Positions 42,901 to 53,645 of a stretch of 64,000 bases of DNA are shown here, piece by piece. The DNA lies in contig JAEHOE010000083.1 in the NCBI GenBank assembly GCA_016858145.1, positions 434,001 through 498,000 on the forward strand, read 5' to 3'. How positions within the stretch are numbered: position 1 is the first letter of the stretch; every line of letters begins with the position of its first letter. The position numbers were made by a program, and so were the translations under genes. The notes beneath the pieces were generated by a model, which saw nothing but the letters and a program-made list of their open reading frames with translations, was not told the DNA's origin and did not search any database. This DNA is from Edaphochlamys debaryana. Taxonomy: Eukaryota > Chlorophyta > Chlorophyceae > Chlamydomonadales.

Positions 42901-44911
42901 ATGCTTGGGAGGAGACCTCCCAGTGATGTCGGGGCCGATGAGGAGAGCGAGCGGCTCCTGGCTCCGCAGAGCAATGCCGAGCCTGACCAGCAACCCCAGG
43001 CTCCGCTCGAAGCGCAGAGCTCAGAGGACAAGCGCCATAGTGGCCAGGAGCAGTCTGCTCAGCCCGCGTCGACTTCTCGTGAGGACGCACCAGCAGGTCC
43101 TGCGCCTGCGGAACCGACGCTAGCGAGTCCAGGCTCCACGAGCAGCGGAAGCACAACTGGAACCCAGAAAGCAAAGGATGCGGAGGTCGGCCTCTGCCGC
43201 ATCTGCCTGGAGGTGAGCGGGGGCTAGGTGCGTGTGGCCATGTCCAGGGACCGGGACCCTCCGGAGCGTTCCAGGCAGCGTGCTCCCGAGGGACGCCTGG
43301 GGTCTGACTTGAACTTGCTTTCTGGGGGAGCGCGATGCGGTTCCGCGCCGAGCACTGAGCTGAAACCCGGTCCCCGCAGGAGGACGAGCTCGGAAACCTG
43401 GAGCAGCCCTGCCAGTGCACGGGCACCCAGAAGTACGCGCACCACGAGTGCATCCAGGTGAGGGAGGGCGGTGGGGCACAGGGCAAGGGAGCTCGTGTGG
43501 GGGGGGGCGGGTCTCGGCAAGGAAAGCTTGAGGTGTTGCCAGGCCCGGCTCAGGCCCGGCCTGGCAGAACGGTGCGCACGGGCGCACGCGCCCTCCGGCC
43601 CTGCTCCCTCACCCCTCCGCCCCCCACCGTCTGCCTTCCGCCCCTCCCAGCGCTGGGTCAACGAGAAGGGCAACCTGCGCTGCGAGATCTGCGACTCGGA
43701 GTACCGGGGCGCCTTCACGGTCCCGGCGCACCCCGCGGGCGCGGACGAGGGGCTGCACGGGGGCCCGGGCGGCTTCCCGCCGCTGTGGGCCATACGCGTG
43801 GACGCGCACGGCGACCCGCTGGGGGGGCACGAGCGGTCGGCGCGGGACTTCCTGGACGAGAGCGACCACTACTATCAGGTGGGGGGGGAGGGAGGGGAGG
43901 GGGGGGGGGTGTTGGTGGGGTGGCGATATTGCCGGGAGGGCCTGGGGCGAGGTTCCAAGGGGGCCGGGTTGATTGAGGGCGAGGGTTGAGGTGTTGGTCG
44001 TCGTGGCTGGTGTATAGTTGGAGGAGAGGGATTTGTCCTCGTCGGCTACACATGTTGACACAACCTGGCATCCCTGAGCTGGTGGTGCCCCAGTCGGCGA
44101 CCAGCTCGGCCGACCGCGGCCGCGACGGCCAGCGCGAACATCACTGCTGTCGTTGCTAGTTTGTGCAACTGTATGTATGAGTATGAAGCAGACGTCCCCG
44201 TGCGCGCGGTGTGGTGGGGTCAGGTCGCGCGCATTTCACTAATTTGGACTTTCCCGCCCCCTCCGCAGCGCAACCCGCTGGCGTCCTGGTGCTTCACCTT
44301 CGTGATTTTTATCATGTTTCTCATTGTTCTGCACCACACCATGATCGTCACGGACGGGTACGACACGTCCACCTCGACCTCGCCCGGCAGCTCCCCCGCC
44401 ACCGGCCCCGGCTCGGGCCCGGGCGGCAGCAGCATGGGCGGCAGCGGGGACGACGTGGACGACTACGCAACGTCGCTCACGCTCTTCCTGTTCTGGATCG
44501 GGACAAAGGTGGGCCGCTCAGCGCTCCTCCCCTAATGCCCCAGCGCTCCCCGCTGCCCTGACACGGCTCCCGCCAGGCACCCACCTCCAGGCTTCCAGCT
44601 GCCCGCCACCTGTCGCTGCCTCTGCGCTGCCAGCGCCCTGCCCAACAAGCCGTCCTCCTAAGCTGCACTTAGCCTTGCTCCTTCCAACCCCCTTACCCCA
44701 CTCCCCAACCCCCACGCAGGCCTTCCTCATCGGCATCCCGCTCTACACCGTCATGCGGATCGCGGCCCGCCAGGCGCGGCGCGAGCAGTACGAGGCCATG
44801 CTGCGCTCGGGCGCCTTCGAGATGCCCACGCGCCGGGTGGTGTGGCGCATGCGCATGGCGGACGCAGACCACGCGCCCGAGCGCCTGGGGGCGGGGCACA
44901 ACGCGGTATGA
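42901..44911 (+). CDS. RING-CH (MARCH-type) membrane E3 ubiquitin ligase
   Basis: Five exons: 42901-43212, 43380-43457, 43651-43878, 44269-44508, 44720-44911; 1050 nt, 349 aa. The zinc-binding RING-CH domain is complete in C4HC3 order: C99, C102, C115, C117, H125, C128, C141, C144 (CRICLE...QPCQCTGTQKYAHHECIQRW...LRCEICD). Two hydrophobic hairpins follow, about 212-233 (FVIFIMFLIVLHH) and 272-300 (LTLFLFWIGTKAFLIGIPLY), separated by a Ser/Gly-rich loop. Enzymes of this family transfer ubiquitin to membrane proteins in endosomal, ER or plastid-related membranes. The N-terminal ~95 residues are polar and disordered-looking. The ATG at 42901 is the first in frame and opens exon 1. Confidence 0.93.
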
Positions 44912-45314
44912 GGCCCGGAGCCCGCCGACTCGTGCGGGCGGGCGTATGCTGCCGCGGTCGGCGCGGAATGCGTTGTGGAGCGAGTGTGTGTCTCGCAGTG
45001 AGGTTTATGTTGGGCAGCGAGGTGTATGATGGGTGGGTTCGGGCAGGGTCGGCCCCTGGGTTAGGCCGTGGGTGAGGCAACGCGAACGGAGGAGCTGGGC
45101 GGAGTGAGCCGGGCTAAGGTGGAGGCGGCTGAGACGGGTCTATGCGGCTGGGAGCGCAGGTCAGTGCTTGCATGCACGTAGAGGTTTGGCGGCGTGGTTG
45201 GTTAGGAGGCTGTTCGTGAGTATCACGGGGCCGTCGTAAGATTCCGTTCGTACGTCAGCTGGTGCCGTTTGCTGTCACATTGCCGGCAAGGCCGGCGAGC
45301 CGTAGCTAACCGGT

Positions 45315-45319
45315 TGTAA
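45315..45319 (+). terminator. TGTAA poly(A) signal, RING-CH gene
   Basis: TGTAA 404 bp after the stop codon. Confidence 0.65.
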
Positions 45320-45591
45320 AGAGTTGAAAGCTGCTGAGATCGCTCCTTGTGTTCGCACTGCGGGGGCACGTCTGGCAGCGCTTGAAAGCGGGGCGTCCAC
45401 ACGCACAGAGCAAAGCATTCCATCAGGGCTTCCATAGATCCGCCTTGCAGCTCAACTCAACTCTGCCTCCACGCACCCCACCCTCAGCGGCCCGGAGAAG
45501 CGAGGGAGGCGGGGCGCTTTAGTGCGAGCGGGGCTCTTTGATGAGGCGCCATGAACGGCCCTTGGGTCGATACACGGACTCGAGCCGCGCT

Positions 45592-45596
45592 TTACA
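45592..45596 (-). terminator. TGTAA poly(A) signal, IscA gene
   Basis: TTACA on the + strand, 513 bp after the IscA stop. Confidence 0.6.
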
Positions 45597-46108
45597 TCGG
45601 TCGGGAGCCTTGATGCCCGCCAGCGGCACCGCTGGCCCTTTACTGTCTAGGGGTCCACCGCTAGGGTCACTGATCTGTGTCGTAATCTCTGTCAGAATGC
45701 CGCCGTCCTGCGCCTTGCAGCGCAGCCCCTAACCAAGCCGCCTTGCTCCCGTCGATCCCATACGTAACAAGTTGGATCAAACATTCATGATTGCAGCCTC
45801 CATGTGCCTGTCTCATTGCCTGCGCATCGTTGCGGACGGCCCCCCGTGGCCCGGATCCGCTCACTTCACGCTTATGCCCTCCTGTCCACCCATGCGTCGT
45901 CGCGCATGCGCGCCTTGCTCCCCGCCCTGCTTCCCACCGCCCTCGGCTGGCAGGACGCCCCGGCTTCACCACCAGGCCGTCCCCAGCTCCACGGCCGAAG
46001 GGCCCCAAAGTCACCAACAACATTGTATCGATACACGGAGGAGTATCTCCTCCAGCAAGCAAGGTGCCGACGGCGCACCAACCAAGCTGCACAGCGGCCG
46101 CTAGTCCG

Positions 46109-47299
46109 CTATTTCGTGGTGAAGGACTCCCCGCAGCCGCACGTGCCTTTAGCGTTGGGGTTGACGAACACAAACTCTTGCCTGCACGCGGGGAAGGAGG
46201 GCGCAACGCAGCCTTGAGTCCAGAAGAGTCCACAAACCCTCCCCCGTTCGCCCTCTACTCCCCACCCGCTCCCTCTCCCGCTTCCCTCTCCTCTCCGGCC
46301 CCACCGGAGCGCGTCTTCTACGTAGTCCATCTTGGTGCCCAGCACGTGCATCAGCGCCGCGGGCTCGATGAGGATGCGCACGCCCTTGTCCTCCACCAGC
46401 TCATCGAAGCGGCCCTTGGAATCTGGGGGGGGGGGGGAAAGGGGGTGTGCAGGTGGGGTGGGGTGAACTGGCACGGGCGACGGGGTCAGAAGGGGGTGCG
46501 CTGGGGCCGCTGTGTGGGGGCTCGCCGTTGGGACGGGCGCCTGTGGAAGCCGTCCGGGTCCCCTGGCTGTCCAGCCGAAGCGCCAGCGCCAGGGCGTATG
46601 TAGGTTTTTCTAGCGATGACCGCTCACACGCAGGTCCACACCCTTCCATCAGTCCCGTCTGCCCCACCCGTGTGCCCCAGCGATGGGCAGAGGCACCGTG
46701 GCCTCTTGTGGGGCCAGAGCGCCACCGCCAGCCAAGCCCACACCGGGCGCCCTTGGGGAGCGGTGCCAGGGTACCCATGGCCCTTAAACCAGGCGAGCGG
46801 CCCCCGATGCCCCTTCCCTGAGCATCCAGCCTCAGCCTCCCCCCCGGTCCCGGACATCGGCCCAGGGCAGGCCGGAGGCAGGAGTAGGTGCTCCGCAGGA
46901 CCCGGGTCCCACGTACCCGCATAATTTAGCGTGTAGCTCATGCCGCTGCATCCCCGCGTTTTGACGCCCAGTTTAAGGTAGTCCTGCGGGCCAAGCGGCG
47001 TGCCGGGTCAGCTGCAGTCACGCGAGACCGCTGAGGCGCGATGCCTGCGCCTCTTGACCGACACACCTTGTGTCGCTTCTCAAGCAGCTCCCGTACTCGT
47101 GCTGCGGGGGTAACGATGGAGCAGTCCGCTTAGCAACTCCAGCAGCGTCCAGAACGCCCGTCACGCGACCCTACGTTGCACTCCTGCACGCTCACGCACC
47201 TGCTGCTGCGTCCGTGAGCTCTACGGCAGACTTCTTGAGTCTAGGGGAGCGTGCGACCTCCTTTACGGCTTCTGCCAGGCAGCCCAGCGACGTAAACAT
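46109..47299 (-). CDS. ISCA1: A-type Fe-S cluster assembly protein (IscA/ISCA1-like)
   Basis: Five exons: 47299-47200, 47101-47067, 46983-46917, 46422-46305, 46181-46109; 393 nt, 130 aa, the usual family size. The three cluster-binding cysteines are present: C57 in TRGCSGMSY and C121 and C123 in GTCGCGESF. Other family features are LTDAAAGRVRELLEK-type N-terminal helix (here LTDAAAARVRELLEK), LKLGVKTRGCSGMSYTLNYA and VNPNAKGTCGCGESF. A-type proteins accept or carry Fe-S clusters, and this form resembles mitochondrial ISCA1, needed for [4Fe-4S] proteins. A short N-terminal extension (MFTSLGCLAEAVKEVARSP) may be a mitochondrial presequence. It shares a 404-bp divergent promoter with the golgin gene. 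Confidence 0.93.
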
Positions 47300-47703
47300 C
47301 GCAGACCCAGTCAGGGGGTGCTAATTGCAAAGGTGGGCAATTCGCTATGTGCAGAGCGATGTGGTGTATCGGGTGGTGTATGGGAATGCGAGGCCTCGTG
47401 TAGTGGCTCGCTCATGCATGCGCGATTTAGGGTGGGGCGCGCTTCACGCCTTCACGAGCACCGAGGACCTTGCGACTCTAGAACGAAGCACTGTCTTTGG
47501 TTTGACTTTACCAGGGGACGAGTACAGGGGTCCCTCGCTGCAAGCAGACCCCCCTTGCGCTTCCGCTATGGCTGCCCCTTAGCATCATCGCTATTGTGTC
47601 GTCAAGACACGTATTATAGCTTGTACTCCAGTATAGCGCAGGGCGCTGCGAGCTTGAGTGGTTGGGCTGTCCGCCCTGCGGACAGCTTGCCGCTTGAGGA
47701 AGG
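47300..47703. promoter_or_regulatory. Shared divergent promoter, 404 bp
   Basis: Between the ATG of the IscA gene (-) and that of the TMF-type golgin (+). Both 5' UTRs must fit here. No distinct motif could be assigned. Confidence 0.55.
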
Positions 47704-50700
47704 ATGGGTGGCGACGATGCAGCCGCTATCAAAGCACAGATGGTCGAGAGGTAAGAGGTGGAAGAGCCGGAACAAACCGGCCATGAACAGTTGCGCGATC
47801 GGTGTTGCGCAGCAAGTGCTTGCAGCACCGTCGGCACGCCGTGGGTGTCACACGAACCCAAGCTGAAACCGATTGGACACTTGGTTGCAGGGTCAAGCAG
47901 TATGAGAGCAAGCTTGCAGCCCTCAACGCCATCAACAGCGCCCTCCAGAAGGAAAATGATAAGCTGCGGGAGGACCTTGCACATGCACAGGACCCAACCA
48001 CAGATGCCGGTGGGGTTGTGGACGGCGAGGGGTGACGAGGGAAGGGGGAGGGGAACTCGACACACCACTCAGGTCCTCGGTGGAGGACCCACCGTCTCAT
48101 GGCCAGCGGCGCTGGCGCTTGCGGGGATCAGAGGGCGAAGCCGGGAATGACGGCTGGGGCTCACAATGAAGGGAGCATTCCAAGTTGTGAACAAGGGACC
48201 CCCCGCCTTTGCCTCCCAGAGGAGGAGCTGCTGGAGCTAAAGGAGGAGTTCGCCACGCGCCTCGGCGCAGCGGATGCCACCATCCAGGCGCTCAAGGTGG
48301 GGTCAGCAGCTATGCAAGCGCGCCACAATATCGGCGTTGACAGGGGCCGGTGGAGGGCGCGCCTCGCGGTCAACCGCTGGGTTGCCGAGGGACGCCCTAG
48401 GGAGGCGGGTGTGAATGGCGCAGGCATCACGCCCTCCGCCCGGTCTCTGCACTATGTCTGCCGACATCTGGTGCGGTCCAAACCTCAGCCACCCCCACCC
48501 CCTGGCTTCCTCCTCACTGCACGGCAGGACGACAAGGCCCGGCTGCAGGCGCAGCTGAGCCAGGCGGCCGCGGGCGGCAGCGCCAGCGAGGCCCGGCTGT
48601 CGGAGATGGCTGCCTCCATCGAGCAGCTGCGCGCCGAGGGGGAGGCGCTGGCCAAGAAGTCGGGGGAGCAGGAGGCGGCGCTCAGGAAGGTGGGCAGGGT
48701 CGGCGGCTCAGTTGCCATAGAGGGTTACTGCTGCTGGGCCCACGGATGGGGCTTTACGCTGCCTCGACCTGACCCTCACAAGCCTGGTCCCAACCCCACC
48801 AGACGCGGTCCTCGCTCAAGGAGGTGGAGGCGGAGCGGGACAGGCTGTCCAGCAGGGTCAAGGTGCGCCCTGGGCCGGGGGGCACGAGAGCAGCACGGAG
48901 CGAAAGCAGGGGCCGGGCCGAGCGATGAGTCCTGGGCCCTTGGGGCAGGCCCTAGCACCCTTGCTGGCCCCTGCTCCCGGACCCACGTGAGTCCCCTCCC
49001 CCTGCCGCCCCCGCCCCCAGGCCCTGGAGTCGCAGCTCATGGAGGCCCAGGAGCGGGCCGCAGCAGCCACCGCCACGGCGGCAGCGCAGGTGGGGCTTGA
49101 AGAGGGGACAATTTGTGCGCAACACGCAGCCAGCATGGCACGGCGAGGCCTCCGTGATGAAGGCAGGGGTGTCCCCCCATCCGTGCGCTCAAGCCTCCGG
49201 CTCTCAGCCTCTCACCACTCTCCCCCCTTGCGGCCCCCGCTGCCCCCAGGCGGAGGAGGCGGAGCGGGAGCTGGCGGCGGTGCGCATGGAGTCCAAGCGC
49301 ATGGTGGCGGAGGCGCGCAGGGAGGCGGCCGAGGCGCAGGCGCGAGCCGAGAGCGAGGTGCGCCGCTGCGGGCGGGGCAGCAGCAGCGTCTCCTGCAACG
49401 GGGCAGCGCAGCTGTGGTCACTTGGGCGGTTCGCTCACCGGGCCTCCTCAGCACTGCTCTGGGCTTCTCCTGGGCGCCATGACTCCTGATTGGCCGTGCT
49501 TGTGTCTAAGCCCCGCCGTCCGCCTGCCCTGCGCCCACAGGCTGCCCGTGGCGGCGCTGAGGTGGTGGCTGCGGCCCGGGAGCGCGAGAGCTCGCTCATG
49601 ACCACCATCGCCGACCTGCGCTCCACGCTGTCCGCCAAGGAGGCGGCGGCGGCGGACCGGGAGGAGGCGCTGCGGCGGCAGTGCGGGCGGCTGGAGGACC
49701 GCATCCGGGCGCTGGAGGTGGGGGCCCGGCAGTGGGGGGGTGCGGGGAAGCGCGCAAGCTCCTGGGTGCTGGTCTGGCTCGGAACGGGAGCTGTGTGTTG
49801 GCACGGAAGGGGGCGGGTTGCGGGCAGCACGGCATGGGTCGGCCCCCGCTGAGGACCAGCTACGAAGGAGCTGGGCCGTGGGGTTTGGAAGCTGCCGTGA
49901 GTGCCGTCTGCCCCTGCGGCATGGGGCAATCACGTGTCCACCAGCTGGGATCTTGCTGTTCGCCGCAGGCCGAGAAGGAGGACCTGGCTGCCTCCACCAC
50001 GGATGCCTCGAAGCCGCTGCTGAAGCAGATCGAGAGCATGGCCTCCGCAGCAGCTGCAGCCGCGGCGGCGGCTGCCGAGGCGGAGGCCAAGCTGGTGGCG
50101 CGGCTGCGCGCGGCGGAGGCGCGGGAAGCTGCGGCGGCGGACTCGGAGCGGACAGCGGTGGGGCGCGCAGCGGCCTCCGAAGCCGCTGCGGCAGCGGCCA
50201 AGGAGGCAGCGGCTACTGCGGGGGCGTCGGGCGCGGAGGCACGGGCAAAGCTGGAGACCCTGCAGCGGAGAGCCATGGCTCTGGAGGCAGAGAAGGTAGG
50301 TGCGGAAGTAGCCTGGGGATCCGCAGCTGTCGAGGCCTGCATGGCGGGGCCCTAGGGATCCCCTGAACTAGACGATCGCCCATAGTCAAACCACTCTCCC
50401 ACCTTTGACTGCTCCCGACCGAGGCCTGCCCTGCAATCCCCGACCTCTTGCCCTCGCCCTTCGTCCCTCAACCCCCCCACCCTTCCACCCTTCTCCTGCC
50501 CCCGCCCGCAGGCCAGCGCCGAGGAGCGCCTGGTCGCCGCCCTGGGCCGGGAGGAGCGGCTGCGGGCGTCCTCGGAGGCCACCACGCGGGAGCTGCAGGA
50601 GAAGCTGTGGGACGCGGAGGAGCGGGTGAGGGGCTGCGGCGGTGTGTGATGGCCGCGGGCGGCTGGGCGGCATGGGCGTGGGTGGGCAGGAAGGCAGCGA

Positions 50701-52507
50701 GGTCAGGCGTGGACGAGGATGCCCAGCCGGGCGGGGGGTTCGCCTGTCATGGGCAGGGGCAGCGTCCCAGCCACTGAGTATGCAACAACTTGCCGCTCCT
50801 CCTCCCGCCCTTCCCGGCTGTGCAGGTGCGGTCCCTGCAGGAGGAGCGGGACGAGCTGCTCTCGCGCCTGGACTCGTGGGTGCACGGCGGGGCGCTGCAG
50901 CCCGGCGCCAGCCGGAAAGCCTCCACGCCCTTCGCCGGCGGCGGCGCTGCCTCCGCCTCCGCACCAGCGCTCGGCGCCGTGCCCAACGGCGACGGCGCCA
51001 GTGCGGGCCCGCTTGAAGGCGCTGATTCCGCTGCTGCGGACGGCGACCGGCGGCAGTCCCTGGAAGCCGGGACAAGCGGCGCCGGCGGCGCGGCAGCATC
51101 TGGCGGCGGTGCAGGCAGGGTCACGTCACTGGCGGGCGACGATGACGAGCTGGACGGCATGCTGGCGGCGCTTGTACGGCAGGCGGCGGCGGCGGCGCCC
51201 CACCGCCGGGGGACGCTGTCGGGCCGCCTGGCCAACGGCAGCTCTGTGCTGGACCACCCGGGGGGGCACGGGGCCGGAGGGGGCGGGGGCGGGGGCCCGC
51301 TGCTGGACCCGGTCGCTGTGGGTCGGGCGCTGGAGCTGCTGCAGAGCCGGCTGCGGGCGGCCGAGGCATCCCGTGACCGCGCCGCCGAGGCGCTGTGCTC
51401 CGCCATGCAGCGAGCGGACGCCGCCGCCGCAGACGCCGCCGCGGCCGGGGAGCTGCGGCGGCAGCTGGCGGAGGCCACCACGCAGGCGGACTTCCTGATG
51501 GAGCTGCTGGGTGCGTGGGCCTGGTTGCGGAGGGGAGTTACGGAGGGGAGTTACGGTGGGGAAGGCGAAGGGGAGCGGTGGGCGGAGCGGGGACAGGGCG
51601 CTATCTGGGGCTGTGGGGGCGGATAGCCGCCGGTACGAGGAGAAACCCGGCGCATGCACTAGGGCCTGGGGAGACAGCCGGCACGCCAGCCGGCTGTGCT
51701 GCGTGTCGCCTAGCGCAGGGTCAGTTATGCGTTTGGGGCCGATGGCGCCTCGCATCATGAACGCATGAATCCCTGCTGAAGCCCTTGGCGGCCCTCGCCC
51801 TTGCTGCTGCCTCCGCAGGCGAGCGGAACGAGCTCATCGTGGTTCTTCAGGTGAGCGCGGTCTGGGCTGAGCTGTTCGCTGAGGGCTGTTCAGCAGGTGT
51901 TGGCATGGTCTACCAGCCCCTGGCTTCTGCCCGTGGACGCAGTGGGACTCAGCCTGCTTTTGTGGGTGCTTCGTGGGGAGCAATGGGTCGTTTCGGGTTC
52001 GCAGCCGTCCTCGCTGACCAGTGCCCCCCCCCCCGCCCGCTGTCCGTCCCGGCCGCGTTGTAGGACGACATCAAGGAGATGAAGGTGCGCTAGCGAGCGC
52101 CTAGGTTGGCGGGATTGTCAGCCTTGCACATCTACGTTCCTGGGGATGTGTCTACTCTCTGCCCTGCCTGACCTACACCCAAACCCGCGGTCCGTGGTCC
52201 GTGGTCCGTGGTGGACCCAAGGAGCAACTATAAAGGGGGGCAGAGTGGGTGTGATCACAGCGACCTGGGCCCACTCTTGCCCTGCCCCTTTCAGGAGATC
52301 TTCTGGAAGCAGCTGGAGGAGTGTGTCGGGCAGCTGACGGCGGCGCAGAAGGACGCGGCGCGGCTGCGGGCCAGTGCGGGTCCCGCGGGCTCAATGCCGC
52401 CGTCACCCGCGCCTTCGCCCGCGCCCACCCCACCGCCAGGGTCCTTGGCCGGCTCGGCCCGACCCTCCGCGCCAGCCCTGCGGCGGGGCTCGGACGCCGA
52501 CTCCTAG
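47704..52507 (+). CDS. TMF-type golgin, coiled-coil Golgi protein
   Basis: Fourteen exons: 47704-47750, 47891-48009, 48220-48296, 48528-48689, 48803-48862, 49021-49089, 49250-49357, 49541-49717, 49969-50295, 50512-50625, 50826-51510, 51819-51850, 52064-52084, 52295-52507; 2211 nt, 736 aa. Almost all of it is predicted coiled coil. Two segments match the TATA-modulatory-factor (TMF1/plant golgin GC5) family: SIEQLRAEGEALAKKSGEQE (~111-130) resembles the TMF DNA-binding-type block, and FLMELLGERNELIVVLQ with DDIKEMKEIFWKQLEECV near the C-terminus resembles the conserved C-terminal domain. TMF tethers vesicles at the Golgi through Rab6-type GTPases. A ~150-residue Ala/Gly-rich linker in exon 11 interrupts the coil, and exon 13 is a 21-nt micro-exon. 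The first exon (15 codons) is the weakest part of the model. Confidence 0.85.
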
Positions 52508-53645
52508 TGGCGGCGCCTCCCCCCTCTGGACCATGGGGTCGGGGGTGCCTCCCCTGGCGTCCAGCGCACCTCCCGCTTGGCATTGCGCCTGGACTGTGGT
52601 GGATGCACTGTGATTGCAACGCCCTTGTGTGCTCAGCTTGTGTTGGGAGCGTGTGGGAAGGGGAAACGGGAGACGAGGTAACGCGAGCGTGTGGGGCTCG
52701 CTGAGGCAGAGAGGAGTGGACAGAGGAGTGGCATGTGGCGTGTTTGAAGCATTTGCGTGCACATTCTGGTGCCGCGCCTGTAGGAGCGGATGGCGTTTGA
52801 GTGCCTAGCGTGTTGCGGGCGAGCGCCGGCGCAGGCCCGAACCCTATGCGGACACGACGGTTCAGTGCGGCGGGCGATCGGATGCCGTTTTTTTATTCCG
52901 GCATCCACGCCCGTTACGTCTATCACCGTGAAAGGAGACGCAGACGCTTACATATAGCTTCTCACGATGCGCAGGGGTGATCGCGGGGGCGCGAGCCGTG
53001 AGAGTCTTCGCAGCACGTCTTCACTGTTCGTTGGCGGGCAAAGCGAGCTCACCAGGCCATCAAGGCAGCATTCTTCATCGCTGAATGCGTACAGTCAGTG
53101 CGTCAGTCCGTCGGCAGACCGGGAGCCACTTGCGTAAAACAGCCCTTCGGCCTGCTCTGCTCGGTCTGTACTTCAGAGCGACCCGTCCTTGCGGCGGGAG
53201 ATTATAGCCCTCCATAACGGACGCTCCCTGCGAATTAGCACAGCTGATAAACTCATAGGTCTCACGTAGGCACGGGCAAATACCGCGTCACTAGCGTCAC
53301 TAGCGCGGCAACTCGCCTCCCGTGTGCTGATCTTGCGGATGCCCAGCGCCACGAACCATTGACCAGCAGTAATGCTGGCTCGCTGCTTTACCGGCTGCCT
53401 GGGAGGGAAGGCTGGCTTGGAGCATCGTGGCAATGCGGCTGGGCTTGACCGTTCCGGTCCGCCGTCTAAGTCGCAAACTACGCACAAGGTGCCCGCAGAA
53501 GCATGGGCAGCAGGTCCCGAGGTGTGGCCGGGAAGACGTCTTACAGACGAACCCCGGGCGGGCGGTCTCGGGTCTGGCAGTTTTGCAGCCGGGCCTGTTC
53601 CATGGACTTCGAAGTGATAAGTGAAGTGCGTCTTGCGACCCGCAG
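52508..53645. other. Intergenic / unresolved 5' end of the kinase gene
   Basis: 3' UTR of the golgin gene and upstream region of the kinase. One or more first exons of the kinase should be here. ATG-containing candidates (e.g. 53602) do not give a compatible phase with a reasonable intron, so none is called. No + strand TGTAA was found after the golgin stop. Confidence 0.4.

Larger units (their letters stand above)
44912..46108. other. Convergent 3' region of the RING-CH and IscA genes
   Basis: Holds both 3' UTRs; poly(A) signals face each other about 280 bp apart. Open frames seen here on either strand lack support. Confidence 0.55.

Noticed and set aside
53602..53645. ATG at 53602 as the kinase start
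   Set aside because: Joining it in phase to the exon at 53646 would need an intron of about 32 nt, too short, so the true start lies elsewhere upstream.
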